In this document: in pieces, positions 11,511-22,265 of the stretch | Layout: each line of letters begins with the position of its first letter | Numbering within the stretch: position 1 is the first letter of the stretch | Assembly (NCBI GenBank): GCA_033398695.1 | Contig: CM065815.1 | Location: 5,512,501-5,576,500 of the forward strand | From: Orobanche coerulescens | Taxonomy: Eukaryota; Streptophyta; Magnoliopsida; Lamiales; Orobanchaceae | Length of the DNA stretch: 64,000 nucleotides | Direction: 5' to 3' | The notes under the pieces: generated by a model | What the model was told of the DNA's origin: nothing | The model's database searches: none | Seen by the model: only the letters and a program-made list of their open reading frames with translations | Position numbers and translations under genes: made by a program

Positions 11511-11909
11511 TTATGGGTTAACGACGACAGAGTTTTCTTCGACCTCTCCTTCCGGGTCCTCCTCGGGATCTTCCTCGGGATCCTCTTCAACTTCTGCAAC
11601 CGGAATTGGGGCCGCTGGGAGGATAGCAAGAATCTCCTCAGCGTTGGCCCGTATCATCGCCCTCTCTTGCTGGACTTGATCCTGGAGGGCCTCTCTCGCC
11701 TGGGTGTATTGTGCCTCCCTCTCTCGAAGAGTACGCCGTACTGCAGTCAACTGAGCTTCTAATTGCGCAGCATGCTCGCGTTCTCGTGCAGCTGCCTCCT
11801 GCGCAGTCTGACTCGCATCCCGATGAAATTGTGCTACGGCCTCTAGATAATTGATATGCTCTAAACAACGGGTATGCTTAGTAGGATCCATACATACAGG
11901 ATCATTCAA
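11511..11909 (-). CDS. Small coiled-coil ORF near 3' end of element
   Basis: The ORF is 132 codons if read from an upstream TTG; the first ATG starts at MDPTKHTRC, giving about 126 aa. The sequence is not recognised. It has a central heptad-like, Ala/Glu/Arg/Gln-rich helix (EAAAREREHAAQLEAQ and on) and an acidic tail with repeated EEDPEEDPEEDPEGE. No signal peptide, membrane segment or zinc knuckle is visible. It lies about 165 bp before the polypurine tract on the same strand as the element, where some plant gypsy elements carry an extra ORF. An in-frame TAG stands a few codons upstream of the TTG, so it is not the tail of a longer ORF. Expression and function are unknown. Confidence 0.5.
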   Translation of the reverse strand: MNDPVCMDPTKHTRCLEHINYLEAVAQFHRDASQTAQEAAAREREHAAQLEAQLTAVRRTLREREAQYTQAREALQDQVQQERAMIRANAEEILAILPAAPIPVAEVEEDPEEDPEEDPEGEVEENSVVVNP

Positions 11910-13932
11910 CTGCTTCTTCTCGGTCAGCGCCTTAAGTTTTCCATGGGAATACCCCTAAGGGCCTTATATACATATCAAACCGATCTTAAGTCGGCGGCAC
12001 TAGCGGTGCTACAGTTGTTTCTAGTAGCCACTATTATGGCGGCGCCGTCATACAGTGTTAATTATCTCTTGCACAACAATGATAATAAATAAATAATATC
12101 TTAGTGATAGACTCGCAAGGATACCTGATAAGGATGGAGTTAATCCATGGTACGAATACGACCAAAATATTGGTCAAGCCAAAAGATGCACTCATGGACT
12201 CTCGATACTCCCACTTGATGTCAAAACATGATGACTATCTCTCATATGTTGAGCGTCGAGACTAGCGCACCGAAGAAATGAAGATAGATCAACAGAAAAG
12301 GAATTTACACGGAAATAAAATTATTACGTCTGCTCCTTTTGAAATAAGTTTCGTCCCAAAACTTAGGACATGAAACAATAAAAGCAAGGCAATTTTAGAT
12401 GACACACTTTATCTGCTGCCTACGGCGAACACAAACTCCATGTCGTCCAAATAGTACAATAATCAAATGTGATCTCTACGCTGAACGAGTATATAATTCT
12501 AACAACCTCAAAGGTTTGGAAGATGACTTACTGGGACGAGCACCCGAATCTTAAGGAAATCAGCCGTTCGATAATCGCGATGCGTGATCGAGCAACAACA
12601 ATCGAACTACAACGATCGAACCACCTTAATTGGGACGTCACTAATCAAACTACTCCGAAATTCACGCCTCAGCTCAAGAAATTAAGTGGGCTTGTAGGAA
12701 TTACAAGACATTCACTTTGCATAGGGTTCACAAGGGCCGCATCAAACTTGGGAAATGTCACAACTATAAATGGACTAATCCGAAATAATGTCACAACTTG
12801 TTCGAACGGAAAAGACCGCAGAACAGAACACATTTAGCAGGTATCGACGAGCATAAGTGAGTCGATAGGATGGAAACATATAGAAGTCAAAGTTTCGGGT
12901 ATTACGATCCCCTTTAAATGAAAGAAGTTTGTCCCCAAAATTTTGAACAATGAAAATAGGATAATACTATAACAAGCAACTTCATAGGGTCGAATGACCA
13001 AACCTCTAAGCATTCTGACGAATGCGGAATGGCCACTAACATCACGAGAGTTTCTCGGTAGTGACGCGATTCAGTTAACGGCGCAAGTTGAAATCAATGT
13101 AAAGTGCAACACAATTAGGCACAGTTTACTCGAGTGGGACCATAAGTCACCAAAGGAGATATGGTCCAATATTCAACGACAATGGGGTTATACAACGAGA
13201 TCTTGAATCCAGTACGTGATGGAAACCACAATTACGATAGGCTCAGACATCAAGCCAATCATCGTCGTACCACCGAACTCGCAAGTTCTGCAGTGCAACA
13301 ACAGAGTCAAACATAAGGGTCGAAGGCCCTACACTGTACAAGCGCAAGAATCCCGATTATTATACTCTTCTCCCTCTCAAAGGGAGTTTTGTTCTCAATA
13401 CGTAGAACTACCAAGTTAGAGGTAAAAGGCAAGAAGATAAAGAGAATCAAAACCACAATTGTCGGAAGCATCAACAATTACGATGTATTATGAAAGCATC
13501 ACCTGCCATCATCTGGGGTACGGGACACCCCTTAATCGTTTTCTTTGTCCACCGATAGTTTATGGATATTTGATCGAACGTTAATTATTCGTGGTTTCTC
13601 AGCATCTTTAGAATCGTCAACCGAGTTGAACAAGTCAGAGTTGTGGATATACCATTCATATGACATGACCAACAACAACATTTAACATCAATTGATTCAT
13701 CAGAATCGGGTTGAAAATGAGATCAAGAACAAAATCTTCCAAATGGTTAACTCAAGAAAATCACGGAATTGCTTCGATCCGACGAAGAGCAATAGATTAG
13801 GTAATGTTAAACTCCAAAACACCTTTAAACGGAACAAAATCGGCCAAGATCACGATCCTTAGTCGCCTTTGATTCACACTGTGGTGTCGCTCGCGGAGAA
13901 AAGAAAAGAGTGGAAATGATAAATCACGATTG

Positions 13933-14015
13933 CTGTCCGGTTCATATACCGGACAGATTAGCATGCGTCATCCACAAGGTAGCGTGCGCCAATTCTGTAC
14001 AATAGCGCGCGCCAT
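13933..14015 (-). promoter_or_regulatory. Promoter-like block: TATA in inverted repeat, GC palindromes
   Basis: ctgtccgg and ccggacag (13933-13956) form 8-bp arms around a TATAT core. Next to it are tagcatgcgtca, tagcgtgcgcca and tagcgcgcgcca. The arrangement copies the promoter of the solo LTR at 43648-46406. It may be a piece of such an LTR captured in the internal region. Confidence 0.5.
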
Positions 14016-15082
14016 ACCTATACCAACCAAAATTCACCATCCCAACCATACCCCCACTAAGACAACAAACACGCAACGATCTGAATCGCAACCAAACGTG
14101 TGTCCACACATGACACATGATCCCACAACTTACGACTGTGGTAGCAACACTTTATGAAAACAATTCTTTTGAAAATAAGAGGGCGAGCTATGTTTCGCCA
14201 AAACTTGTAGTTACTCTACTCTTATTGGAAGATGAGGCTTTATTTTACACGTCGATTTTGAAATCACTTTTAAATAATGCACACACAATTTATATTTTTA
14301 ATATTTTCGAAGACATCTATAGTCCGAAATGTTTCAAAAATCCTACTTAGGACTTAGATAAAATAAAGATCCTTCCTCTTCTACTATTTGTTTAATCAAA
14401 AGGAAAAGATTTTCCACCGAATACATACTCGTTTGATATAACGATATTACATCGTAGGTTTTCTCCATTTGAAGAGTTTCAAACCCCACTTTAAACATAC
14501 TCCCGCAGCGGTTAGAATTGATACTTAAAAATCTCATTCTTAAAAGAATATAGGAATCGCTCACATTCCCAACTTTCCGAAATACGCTGTGTAACTATTT
14601 TCACCCGGACCGCATACGCAATGTACATCTCCAAACCCTAATACCACCAACAAGTTCTAGCCCATCGGCCAAGGTTGATTGAATCAGTGCCACACAATCA
14701 CCGCACAACTAAGAGAGACTTATAATCGAGAGACTTACCATCTCCATATGCTCGTAGGCTCAAGTTACACAAACATATACACGAAGGAAAATTAATGGAT
14801 ACAATTCGAAGAATTACAAATAAATTACTCTGGTTTCCCGCAGGGTTCTGATAAGATCAAAAGCAAATGAACACAGCCCACAACAAAATACGGCTCACAA
14901 GAAGGACTTAAAATCCATATACTCATAACTAAAATAATTTTGGGGATCAGAGGAACTTACAGCGCAGGTCGCACGAGGTAGCAGCAAACAAGTGATATCA
15001 TAAACAGACGTCCGACTCGACTTTGACCGACCCAAAACACCAACAGCCTAGGTATCCATAAACCCAGACTCCGATACCAAAT

Positions 15083-15713
15083 TGTCACATCCCGGGACCC
15101 CTCCGTCGTAGCATGATATTGTCCGCTCTGGGCACTCTTCTCTGAGCTGGCCCTCACGGTTTTGTTTCTGGGAACCCAGCGAGCAGCTTCCCAGGGGGTC
15201 ACCCATCCTGAGATTGCTCTCGCCTCGAGCACGTTTAACTTCGGAGTTCTCATCACCCCGAAGCCACTGGGCTCCCAAAAGGCCTCATGCTATAAGGAGT
15301 TCGGTACACACATATAAGGCACTTCACCCGCTCTCTGCTAGTCGGTGTGGGATATCACAATCCGCCCCTCCTCAAAGGACCCGACGTCCTCGTCGGCACA
15401 CTCGCACGACACGGCAGAGTGGCTCCGATACCAAATTGTCACATCCCGGGACCCCTCCGCCGTAGCATGATATTGTCCGCTCTGGGCACTCTCTTCTGAG
15501 CTGGCCCTCACGGTTTTGTTTCTGGGAACCCAGCGAGCAGCTTCTCAGGGGGTCACCCATCCTGAGATTGCTCTCGCCTCGAGCACGTTTAACTTCGGAG
15601 TTCTCATCACCCCGAAGCCATTGGGCTCCCAAAAGGCCTCATGCTATAAGGAGTTCCGCATGCACATATAAGGCACTTCGCCCGCTCTCTGCTAGTCGGT
15701 GTGGGATATCACA
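15083..15713 (-). mobile_element. Cassandra TRIM unit: two LTRs around 77-bp internal
   Basis: LTRs lie at 15083-15359 and 15437-15713 (277 bp each), with the internal at 15360-15436. Both carry the 5S-derived domain. The outer LTR ends TGTGATATCC at 15713, followed by the agggt duplication. The inner LTR abuts a gypsy-type primer site at 15068-15079. Confidence 0.92.
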
Positions 15714-15718
15714 AGGGT

Positions 15719-16376
15719 ACTTATTACATCAATGCAAATCTCAATGAGGGATTTGCAGGTTGTAAAAATCATCCTCGATCTTTAATTCAAAAAACAATTC
15801 TATCACATGTGCTAATCTGGAAAGGAGTAACTTTCCGCATTTGTAATTTTACAAAATTGATAATAGATATTATTGCATCAACCCATGCTATGCATTATTT
15901 ATGTTGAGGCAATGAATAAATAATCGTTGCGAGTATTGAAAGTATGAATACTGTATCACATTATTTTTAAATTTATTGAGACGTTGGAATTTGTAGGTAT
16001 TAATGGTGTGATTTCTCTATAAATAGTTAATGAAAAATCATGTAAAATTTTGTAAAGGCTTGCATTGAGAATCTATCTGCAAATTTTTATGTTGGTAATT
16101 ATTTGATGGACGGTCTTCGCGTACAATAATGCTATGGAATATCGATGTAATTGTCCTATAATTATTAGAAAAAATCCGAATAATTCGTTTGATTTCCGAC
16201 ACTATCATTTACTTTATCTCATTTGAATTACCGTGCAATGCACAATTGAAAAAACTAATTTTGTAAAAGAAAAAGCAAGAGCTAGGAGTAGAGAAACAAG
16301 TCAACCACATATAGGCTGATGAGATTTGGCATCCATTGTGATCATGTTTGTGTGTTGTGCCAAAAAAAAAAATGAA
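15719..16376. other. AT-rich stretch, no supported feature
   Basis: The short ORF at 15701-15907 is only 68 codons and has no motif. Nothing else was recognised. Confidence 0.4.
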
Positions 16377-16680
16377 TAACTTAATCATTTGTTCTTTGCA
16401 TGTGATTATTCGAGTAAAGTGGGGCAGGAGCTTGCAAATTGGTGTGGAGCTAGACCACAAGTGAAGAACTGGGAAGAAGAGATGGAATATTTGAAGCAGC
16501 AGGGATCTTCGAGGACCGGAAAGCAAATGGGTACAGGCTGCTCGTTGCCACGGCTATGTATCACATCTGGCGGGAGCGGAATGCAAGAAGATTTAATACA
16601 AAATATCAGAATGAAGACTATACTGTCCAGCAGCATAAACTTATGACGGTGGTTAGAGAAAAAAAAATCAAACCAAACCA
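16377..16680 (+). pseudogene. L1-type LINE fragment, RT zinc-binding domain
   Basis: Two overlapping frames (LFFACDYSSKVGQELANWCG, then YHIWRERNARRFNTKYQNED) together resemble the C-terminal zinc-binding region that follows RT in plant L1-type LINEs. A frameshift lies near 16535. It ends in an A-rich run. Upstream RT and endonuclease domains are missing. Confidence 0.75.
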
Positions 16681-16815
16681 AACCAAACATACCCAGTATA
16701 TCCCGCTCAGAGCAGGGTCTGAGGAGGGTAAGATGTACGCAGACCATGCCCCTACTTTTTACGATAGGGAGGCTGTTTCCGTGAAGACCCCCAGCTTAGT
16801 GCACAGCACAGTATA
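16681..16815 (+). repeat. SINE/LINE-tail-like repeat
   Basis: It contains 'gagggtaagatgtacgcag' and 'gagaggctgtttcc', a phrase I know as dispersed in many plant genomes. Class assignment is uncertain and no A or B box pair was confirmed. Confidence 0.4.
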
Positions 16816-17042
16816 AAGTGGTGTATACAAAGAAAACATATGGTACGAAAAAGCTCACGACCATACCTGAGCACATGGTATCATTCACATGAGACTTACC
16901 TAAGGGGACCTTGAATCGCACTCGGCTTAACGCTGCTCTAACCGAAGAGTGGTTGACTCTGCGCACATCTCCCTATAAAAAATACATCACACGCAAAAGG
17001 CAGGAGGATCAAATATACAGTAAAAGTAAAAAGTGTAATGCT

Positions 17043-17444
17043 CTAGGTCAAAGCTAACCGAGACAACCCAACCCTGACGCTCTCAACAACAGCACCGCTC
17101 CCTACAAAAGCATCCACAACTCTGATCTGTCGCCTCCACGAGCACCTATCAACCATCATGGTCTCAGAAAGGTTTAAGATCTTCAAATCTAATCTCAGCT
17201 GCTCCTCCGACGTCCTCCTCGGTCTGCCTCTCCTCCTCTCCCCGGCAACCAATAAACTCTCGACCCTCCTCACCGGAGCAGAAGCCTGCCTCCTGCGGAC
17301 GTGGCCAAACCATCTCAATCTCCCTTCTCTAACTTTCGCTGAAATAGGCGCCACTTCAAGCGCGTTCCTGAAAATCCCGTTTGAGATTCTATTCAACAAT
17401 GTGCGACCACACGACCAACGTAACATTCTTAGAGAAAAAGCCAA
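17043..17444 (-). pseudogene. RTE-clade LINE RT C-terminal fragment
   Basis: The 133-codon ORF on the minus strand has MLRWSCGRTLLNRI, then REGRLRWFGHVRRR and a GRPRRTSEEQLRLDL segment. These are the well-known C-terminal motifs of RTE-clade LINE polyproteins, which fold just after the RT domain. The endonuclease and catalytic RT parts are absent. This is a 5'-truncated dead copy. Confidence 0.85.
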
Positions 17445-17479
17445 GCCTAATGTTTTGAAACTGTTAGGGTATTAAATAG

Positions 17480-18237
17480 TTGTGTTTGCGATTCATAGAT
17501 GTATGTTGTTGATTGTCTTGCTGATTGGTTAAATAAAAGCTCTGTTTAACCAAAAAAAAAAAATCAATACATAATTTTAGCTAATTTAATTAAGGTCACA
17601 ATTCTAAATGTGTTTTAACGTACAATTTACTTATTTAAGATTAACCAAAGGCTAAAAAGTTATATTTTAAGCTACTTTTTTAATTGGAATATCAAAAACT
17701 CCACTCTCTTACTAAAATAAAATTCTATGAATCTTTCAGCATAAGTAATAAATACTTGGGAGAAAATATTTACAAAGGATTGAATTCAAATTCAAATTCT
17801 ATAAAAAGACTAAACCAGTAGTATTGGTATTATATTTCTGGAAAGACAAACATTGACTAAATTAATAAAACAAAAAATAAGTAAAAGATAGAATTTGAAT
17901 AATCACTAAATTAGTAAATATAAAATTGATTAAAAAGATAGAATTTGAATAGTCATTTACAAACTGCTTTCATTTATTTTAATCTCAACATAGACTTTGA
18001 ATGTTTCCACATCAAAATTATTACTCTACCCGTCCCATGATAACTTGTACAAATATATTTTATACGTTCTTCAATAAATATATTTGACCATTAATATATT
18101 TAATTATATACAATAAAAAATTAGGAAAAGTCAATATTTTGAGAATATCTGTTACGATAAATTCAACAAAATCATATATGATAATAGTTTTACCTATACA
18201 TCAATGAAATTTAATACTCAAAATTAATCAATTACGA
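17480..18237. other. AT-rich stretch with degenerate Stowaway-like end
   Basis: Near 18030 'ctctacccgtcccatgataa' resembles a Stowaway MITE end, but the partner end was not found. Otherwise nothing was recognised. Confidence 0.35.
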
Positions 18238-19080
18238 ATCATTCAGACCCGGGCGATGCCCCGGGCTGTATATGATGGTATTATATATTTAAATTGTTAT
18301 TGTTCAGCACAAATTTTCATCATTTTGATCATGGATCCGTCATTTATTTTCGTCATTTTATATTCGGGTGGTAGCATACATTTTGTAGCATGATACGTAT
18401 TTAAAATAGTTTATTGACATGTAATCTTTTAAGATGTATTTTTTACGTAATATTTTTTGTCTATTTATTTTGGTATTGACTCTATCATTTTTAATTAGAA
18501 CTAACTAATATTAATACATTGGGCTAAGTTATAACTATTTCTTATGATAGTCAATGATGCCCGTGCGATACACATGTGCTGTATAGAAGTTTTCATAGAT
18601 TTAAAATACGTGCGATGCACATGGGCTATATAGAAGTTTTCATAGCGTAATATTCGGCATTTATTTTCGTCATTTTATATTTAAGTTTTCATGGTGTCAC
18701 ACATTTGCTAAACTTTATACGTACTTAGAATACTTTATTGAGTTGCACATGGGCTGTATATAAGTTTTTATATCGTAATCTTCAGAACTTATTTTCGTCA
18801 TTATATATCTAAGCTGTGATGGTATCACATTTCTAAGCATGACACACATTTAAAATAGTTTATTGACATTAAAAGAGTATATGTGAAGAGATTTTTTTCA
18901 AGATGTTACATTGAAAAGAGTCTATTCACATGTAATTTTTTAATATGTATAAGTTACATAAATTATTTTAAATATGAAGCGATGACATTAATGTTGGAGA
19001 CCTTTTATATTCATCCACGTGCAATGCACACAGGTTTGGACTGCCTCAGGACCCATGCGATGCACTCAGGTTGGATCTAA
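18238..19080. repeat. Degenerate repeats with GTGCGATGCAC-type palindromes
   Basis: Recurring units (about 18270, 18550, 18600, 18740) share tgggctgtatat, agttttcat and ttattttcgtcatt. Palindromic cores include cgtgcgatgcac (18600s), gtgcaatgcac (19019) and cccgggcgatgccccggg (18248). They may be Helitron-end-derived, but no CTAG terminus was found. Confidence 0.5.
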
Positions 19081-19299
19081 TTGTTTTTTTCGTAATGTTC
19101 GGGACTAATTTTCGGTTCATGTTTGAAACTCTCATTTTTTTGTGAAAGACGGACTTCGTTGTTCAAATAAATTACATTATTAAAAGCGAACTATAAAACA
19201 AATTTCCTTTTTAACAAAACTATAAAAACATAAAACATTAAAGTGATTAGTATATTCAAGAGTATAAATTATAATTCGTATAATAAATTATAATTCGTA

Positions 19300-19500
19300 T
19301 AGTAAAATATTGCATGTTTAATTTGTAACGTACTATTAATATGAATGCCAGGTATTCATCTATATTGACATCGGTGGCCGTGACGTTGTTCTTGTTGTTG
19401 TTGTTCTTCTTGTTGTCTTTGTCGTTGTTGTTCATTGGCATTTTGCATGTTTTGTTCTTGATACAATTTTCGTGACTTGTCAATCTCTTTCTTTAATGTG
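19300..19500 (-). repeat. Copy 1 of a duplicated 200-bp Gln-rich coding-like block
   Basis: Matches 20111-20311 closely over about 200 bp. The minus strand encodes KSRKL-like text, NMQNANEQQRQRQ and an Asn/Lys-rich run; the frame is closed soon after. Confidence 0.6.
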
Positions 19501-20110
19501 AAAAGGTTTTTTGCAAAATGTTATATTTAAATTAGGCTTTTCATATGTAATCTTTTAATGTGAGTAACTTACATAAATTATTTTTTAATTAATGCATTAT
19601 TACAACATTTTTCCATAAACTATAATATCGAATTTGGAGCATTCATTAGTAACTCATTCTAAGTATTTACAGTATGACGACATGAATCACATGATCTCAA
19701 ACTCAAATGAATAATGCTTACCTCGTGATATGTGGATAACATTTGAAATACAATTTTCTTCTCCTTTATATACTTCTTCGATTTAGAAGATTCTCATTGT
19801 TATGATGATAGTGTGAATATATTTTTATTATATTTTTATTATATACTACCATTTGCAATATGTAACATCGACATAATTTACACAGTCATATCAAATATCA
19901 AAGTCACACAATATTCCAAGACGTTTAATTAAAAAAGTGACATTAACACAACGCAAGACAAAAAACTACATTAAGAGCAAAAATATTAAAATGCACCAAC
20001 AAAGTGTAGTAATAATTATTGACTAAAAATTGAATGCTCGTCACATCATTTTCAATAAACTTACTTGCTAACGAATCAATAGTATTAGCCCGTTTATCGG
20101 TATTACATGA

Positions 20111-20311
20111 AGTAAAATATTGCATGTTTAATTTGTAACGTACTATTAATACGAAAGCTAAGTATTCATCCCACCGATGGCCACGGCGTTGATCTTGTTG
20201 TTGTTGTTGTTGTTTTTGTTGGTGTTGTCTTTGTCGTTGTTGTTCATTGGCATTTTGCATGTTTTGTTCTTGACATAATTTTTGTGACTTCTCGATCTCT
20301 TTCTTTAATGC
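20111..20311 (-). repeat. Copy 2 of the duplicated Gln-rich block
   Basis: The minus strand reads KKEIEKSQKLCQEQNMQN, then a long Gln run and GHRWDEYLAFVLIVRYKLN. The family is not recognised. It could be a captured exon or part of a DNA transposon. Unlike copy 1, its Gln run stays in frame with the following text. Confidence 0.55.
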
Positions 20312-21100
20312 TTCTTGATGCGCTACAAAAAAAATAGATATAGTTGATCGTTAGTAAGTTAAATACAGTTAATCAATATATTGCATTTTCGATCAAAGTA
20401 AAAATATTCGTGCATGTTCCACTTAATTGATAAGACAACGATGTGTAGGATCTCTTAAATCATTAGAAAAGATGATGTTACTACCAAATCTCCTAAGCCA
20501 CCATCTTTATGTCCTACATTGTTACACACAAAAAACACACGTGAAATTTACATAAAATAATATAAATCAATATGCTAAATAAGTAAGACGATATGATGCT
20601 TACTTTACCACCATAATAAGTTGTAGCCCAATGTGCACGCGGTGTGGAGGAAGTTGTGGTTTGTTGTGTGTGATTTTTGACACATTGTATAGTTGATAAA
20701 ATATTTGTAACTCATGGACGGGAAGGTAAAAAGACTAACCACTAATTGGTGTGTTTAATTTATGCATTCATGGCATTTTTGGTTTGTATTCTTTGTGTTT
20801 AATGTGCACGATTCCTATGTACTTACCCTTATGCATGACTATTAAATCAATGTACTAACACATGAAGCTTTTACATTACTTTCAATTCATGAAACATTTA
20901 TTGTGAGCACTTTGCATTTATAAGACAACTTAAGCTTTTAGTATATAAGATGACCAAATGAATAATGAATGTGCAAGTTTTTTGGAGAGAGTATTTTTTA
21001 TTCAATTAATAGTGATTAATTTTGTCATGATGATATCATAGAATAATAATTGAACTAAAATAATCAAAATTATCAGAAATAAAAAAATAACGATCCCCCA
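20312..21100. other. AT-rich stretch, no supported feature
   Basis: No ORF with a motif and no repeat pair was seen. Confidence 0.35.
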
Positions 21101-21109
21101 AAGAACATG

Positions 21110-21298
21110 CCGACAAAAGAAAAAAAAAATTGACCGTCGGAAAGGCAGGTCGACACCAAAAAAATACTGGTCGTCACTGGAAGCGAACCTGCTCGAGGTA
21201 GGCCTCCGCAAAAAGAAAAACGAACCTCGCTAGAGGTTGGCCGACAGCCGAAAAAAGGTGTCTATCAATATTAAATTTATCAAATTTAATATTGTAAG
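21110..21298. repeat. Left part of a dispersed 'bias-to-GACC' repeat split by copia
   Basis: Tracts such as 'gaaaggcaggtcgac' and 'gaacctgctcgaggt' resemble those at 35850-36000, 36600-36800 and 48010-48478. The copia element at 21299 interrupts it; the repeat resumes after 35678. Confidence 0.4.
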
Positions 21299-21517
21299 TG
21301 TTATAATAAAGCCTTGAAAGTGACATTTCAATTACCCTTTTGTTTTTATATAGTGTGAATGACTATTATACCCCTGATGTAAATATGTAATTACGATTGT
21401 GCCATATGAAGTTTTCCTATAAATAGGACTTCAGTTATTAATGAAAAATATACCTGAGAATCATTCTCTCTATTCTCTCTCTAAATTTTCTCTCTCTATT
21501 ATTTCGATTTTACAACA
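21299..21517 (+). mobile_element. 5' LTR of copia element
   Basis: 219 bp, TG...CA ends. A TATA-like cctataaatagga stands at about 21417-21429 and a CT-rich leader at 21465-21500. After the LTR comes CGTTATCAGCACGA, which is conserved in the fragment at 6627-6643. I could not assign its primer tRNA. Confidence 0.92.
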
Positions 21518-21953
21518 CGTTATCAGCACGACTCTAGCCATTTGAGTAATATGACGAGAGTATGCTCTACAGTTGCATCTTATAGATGATCCTCTGTATC
21601 AGAAATCAAATTATTACAACAGAACCTCAAAATCTATACAAAACCAAAACTCTCAGATTCTGAATTCCATCCCAAAAGATTCCGTTGCCATGTTCAACAT
21701 CAGGATTCTTTAACGAACTACCACCGTTTTGGTCTGAAGATAAGAAGGAAAATAAAAAAAAATTCTCAGACCATATCTAAGCAAAAAAAAAAAAAAAAAA
21801 AATCAGAACCCTCCATCCAGTTCTCAACCTAAGATCCATGATCTGCTTCCTAAATCCGAGGAAGAAAACTCACCAACCAGAGGGGGAGGAAGAAAACTAT
21901 AGGAATATAAAGAAAAAGATAATAAGTCAAAAGGGAGGACAAGAAGAAGAAGA

Positions 21954-22265
21954 ATGTTACTGAGAAGCTCTTCGGCACTGATCTTGAATTCATGGTTCTC
22001 CAATTCAGCCGCCGTGTCCGGTTCGTCGCCGGAACCCAATACCCTTCACCAGTTACCCAGAACCCGATCTTTCTGTCTCACGATGTCGCCCGAGGACAGC
22101 TTGGGAATGAGTACTCGGAACGCGTTCGATTCGGATCTCAAGGATCCGTCCAAGCCCAATAAGTGCTTGAGGCTGCCGGCGTCCTCTAAGCCCGGAAAAA
22201 TCAAGAAGATAAGAGAACAGGATCTGCTTTGGTCATCCCTGAGGTACTCTCCATCTATATGTTAA
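21954..22265 (+). CDS. ORF inside copia leader, possibly captured gene exon
   Basis: 103 codons starting MLLRSSSALILNSWFSNS. The composition is ordinary protein-like: Ser/Pro-rich, with a basic end KPNKCLRLPASSKPGKIKK. An A/G-rich 5'-UTR-like tract precedes it. The end CTGAG|GTACTC could be a splice donor, so it looks like a first exon of a host gene with its flanks. The family is not recognised with certainty. If captured through RNA an intron border would not be expected, so a DNA-level event or chance is possible. Confidence 0.35.
   Translation: MLLRSSSALILNSWFSNSAAVSGSSPEPNTLHQLPRTRSFCLTMSPEDSLGMSTRNAFDSDLKDPSKPNKCLRLPASSKPGKIKKIREQDLLWSSLRYSPSIC

Larger units (their letters stand above)
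11334..15082 (-). mobile_element. Internal region of non-autonomous gypsy-like element
   Basis: It has the primer site (minus TGGTATCGGAGT, 15068-15079) at one end and the polypurine tract GTAGGGGGGAAGGG (11334-11347) at the other, but no Gag, protease, RT or integrase motif in any frame. The leader has GTAAGT at 14955-14960. The hairpin AAGTTTCG/CGAAACTT stands before the polypurine tract (11352-11371). Weaker echoes of it recur near 12340, 12920, 13385 and 14190, suggesting degenerate internal duplication. The only ORF of note is at 11511-11909. Confidence 0.75.
8364..15718 (-). mobile_element. Composite LTR-element array with 5-bp TSD (agggt)
   Basis: The block 8369-15713 is bounded by agggt at 8364-8368 and again at 15714-15718. 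Read on the minus strand it is: Cassandra LTR, 77-bp internal, Cassandra LTR, gypsy-like primer site and 3.7-kb internal region, polypurine tract, chimeric gypsy/Cassandra LTR, 77-bp internal, LTR, internal, LTR, internal, LTR. Each internal region starts with a TGGTATCGGAG-type primer site. The single outer duplication suggests one integration locus later expanded by LTR-LTR recombination. That is an inference; the order and the duplication are seen directly. Confidence 0.85.

Noticed and set aside
11421..11762. Plus-strand ORF of 113 codons
   Set aside because: It is the shadow of the coiled-coil ORF on the minus strand, which has the more protein-like composition and the element's orientation.
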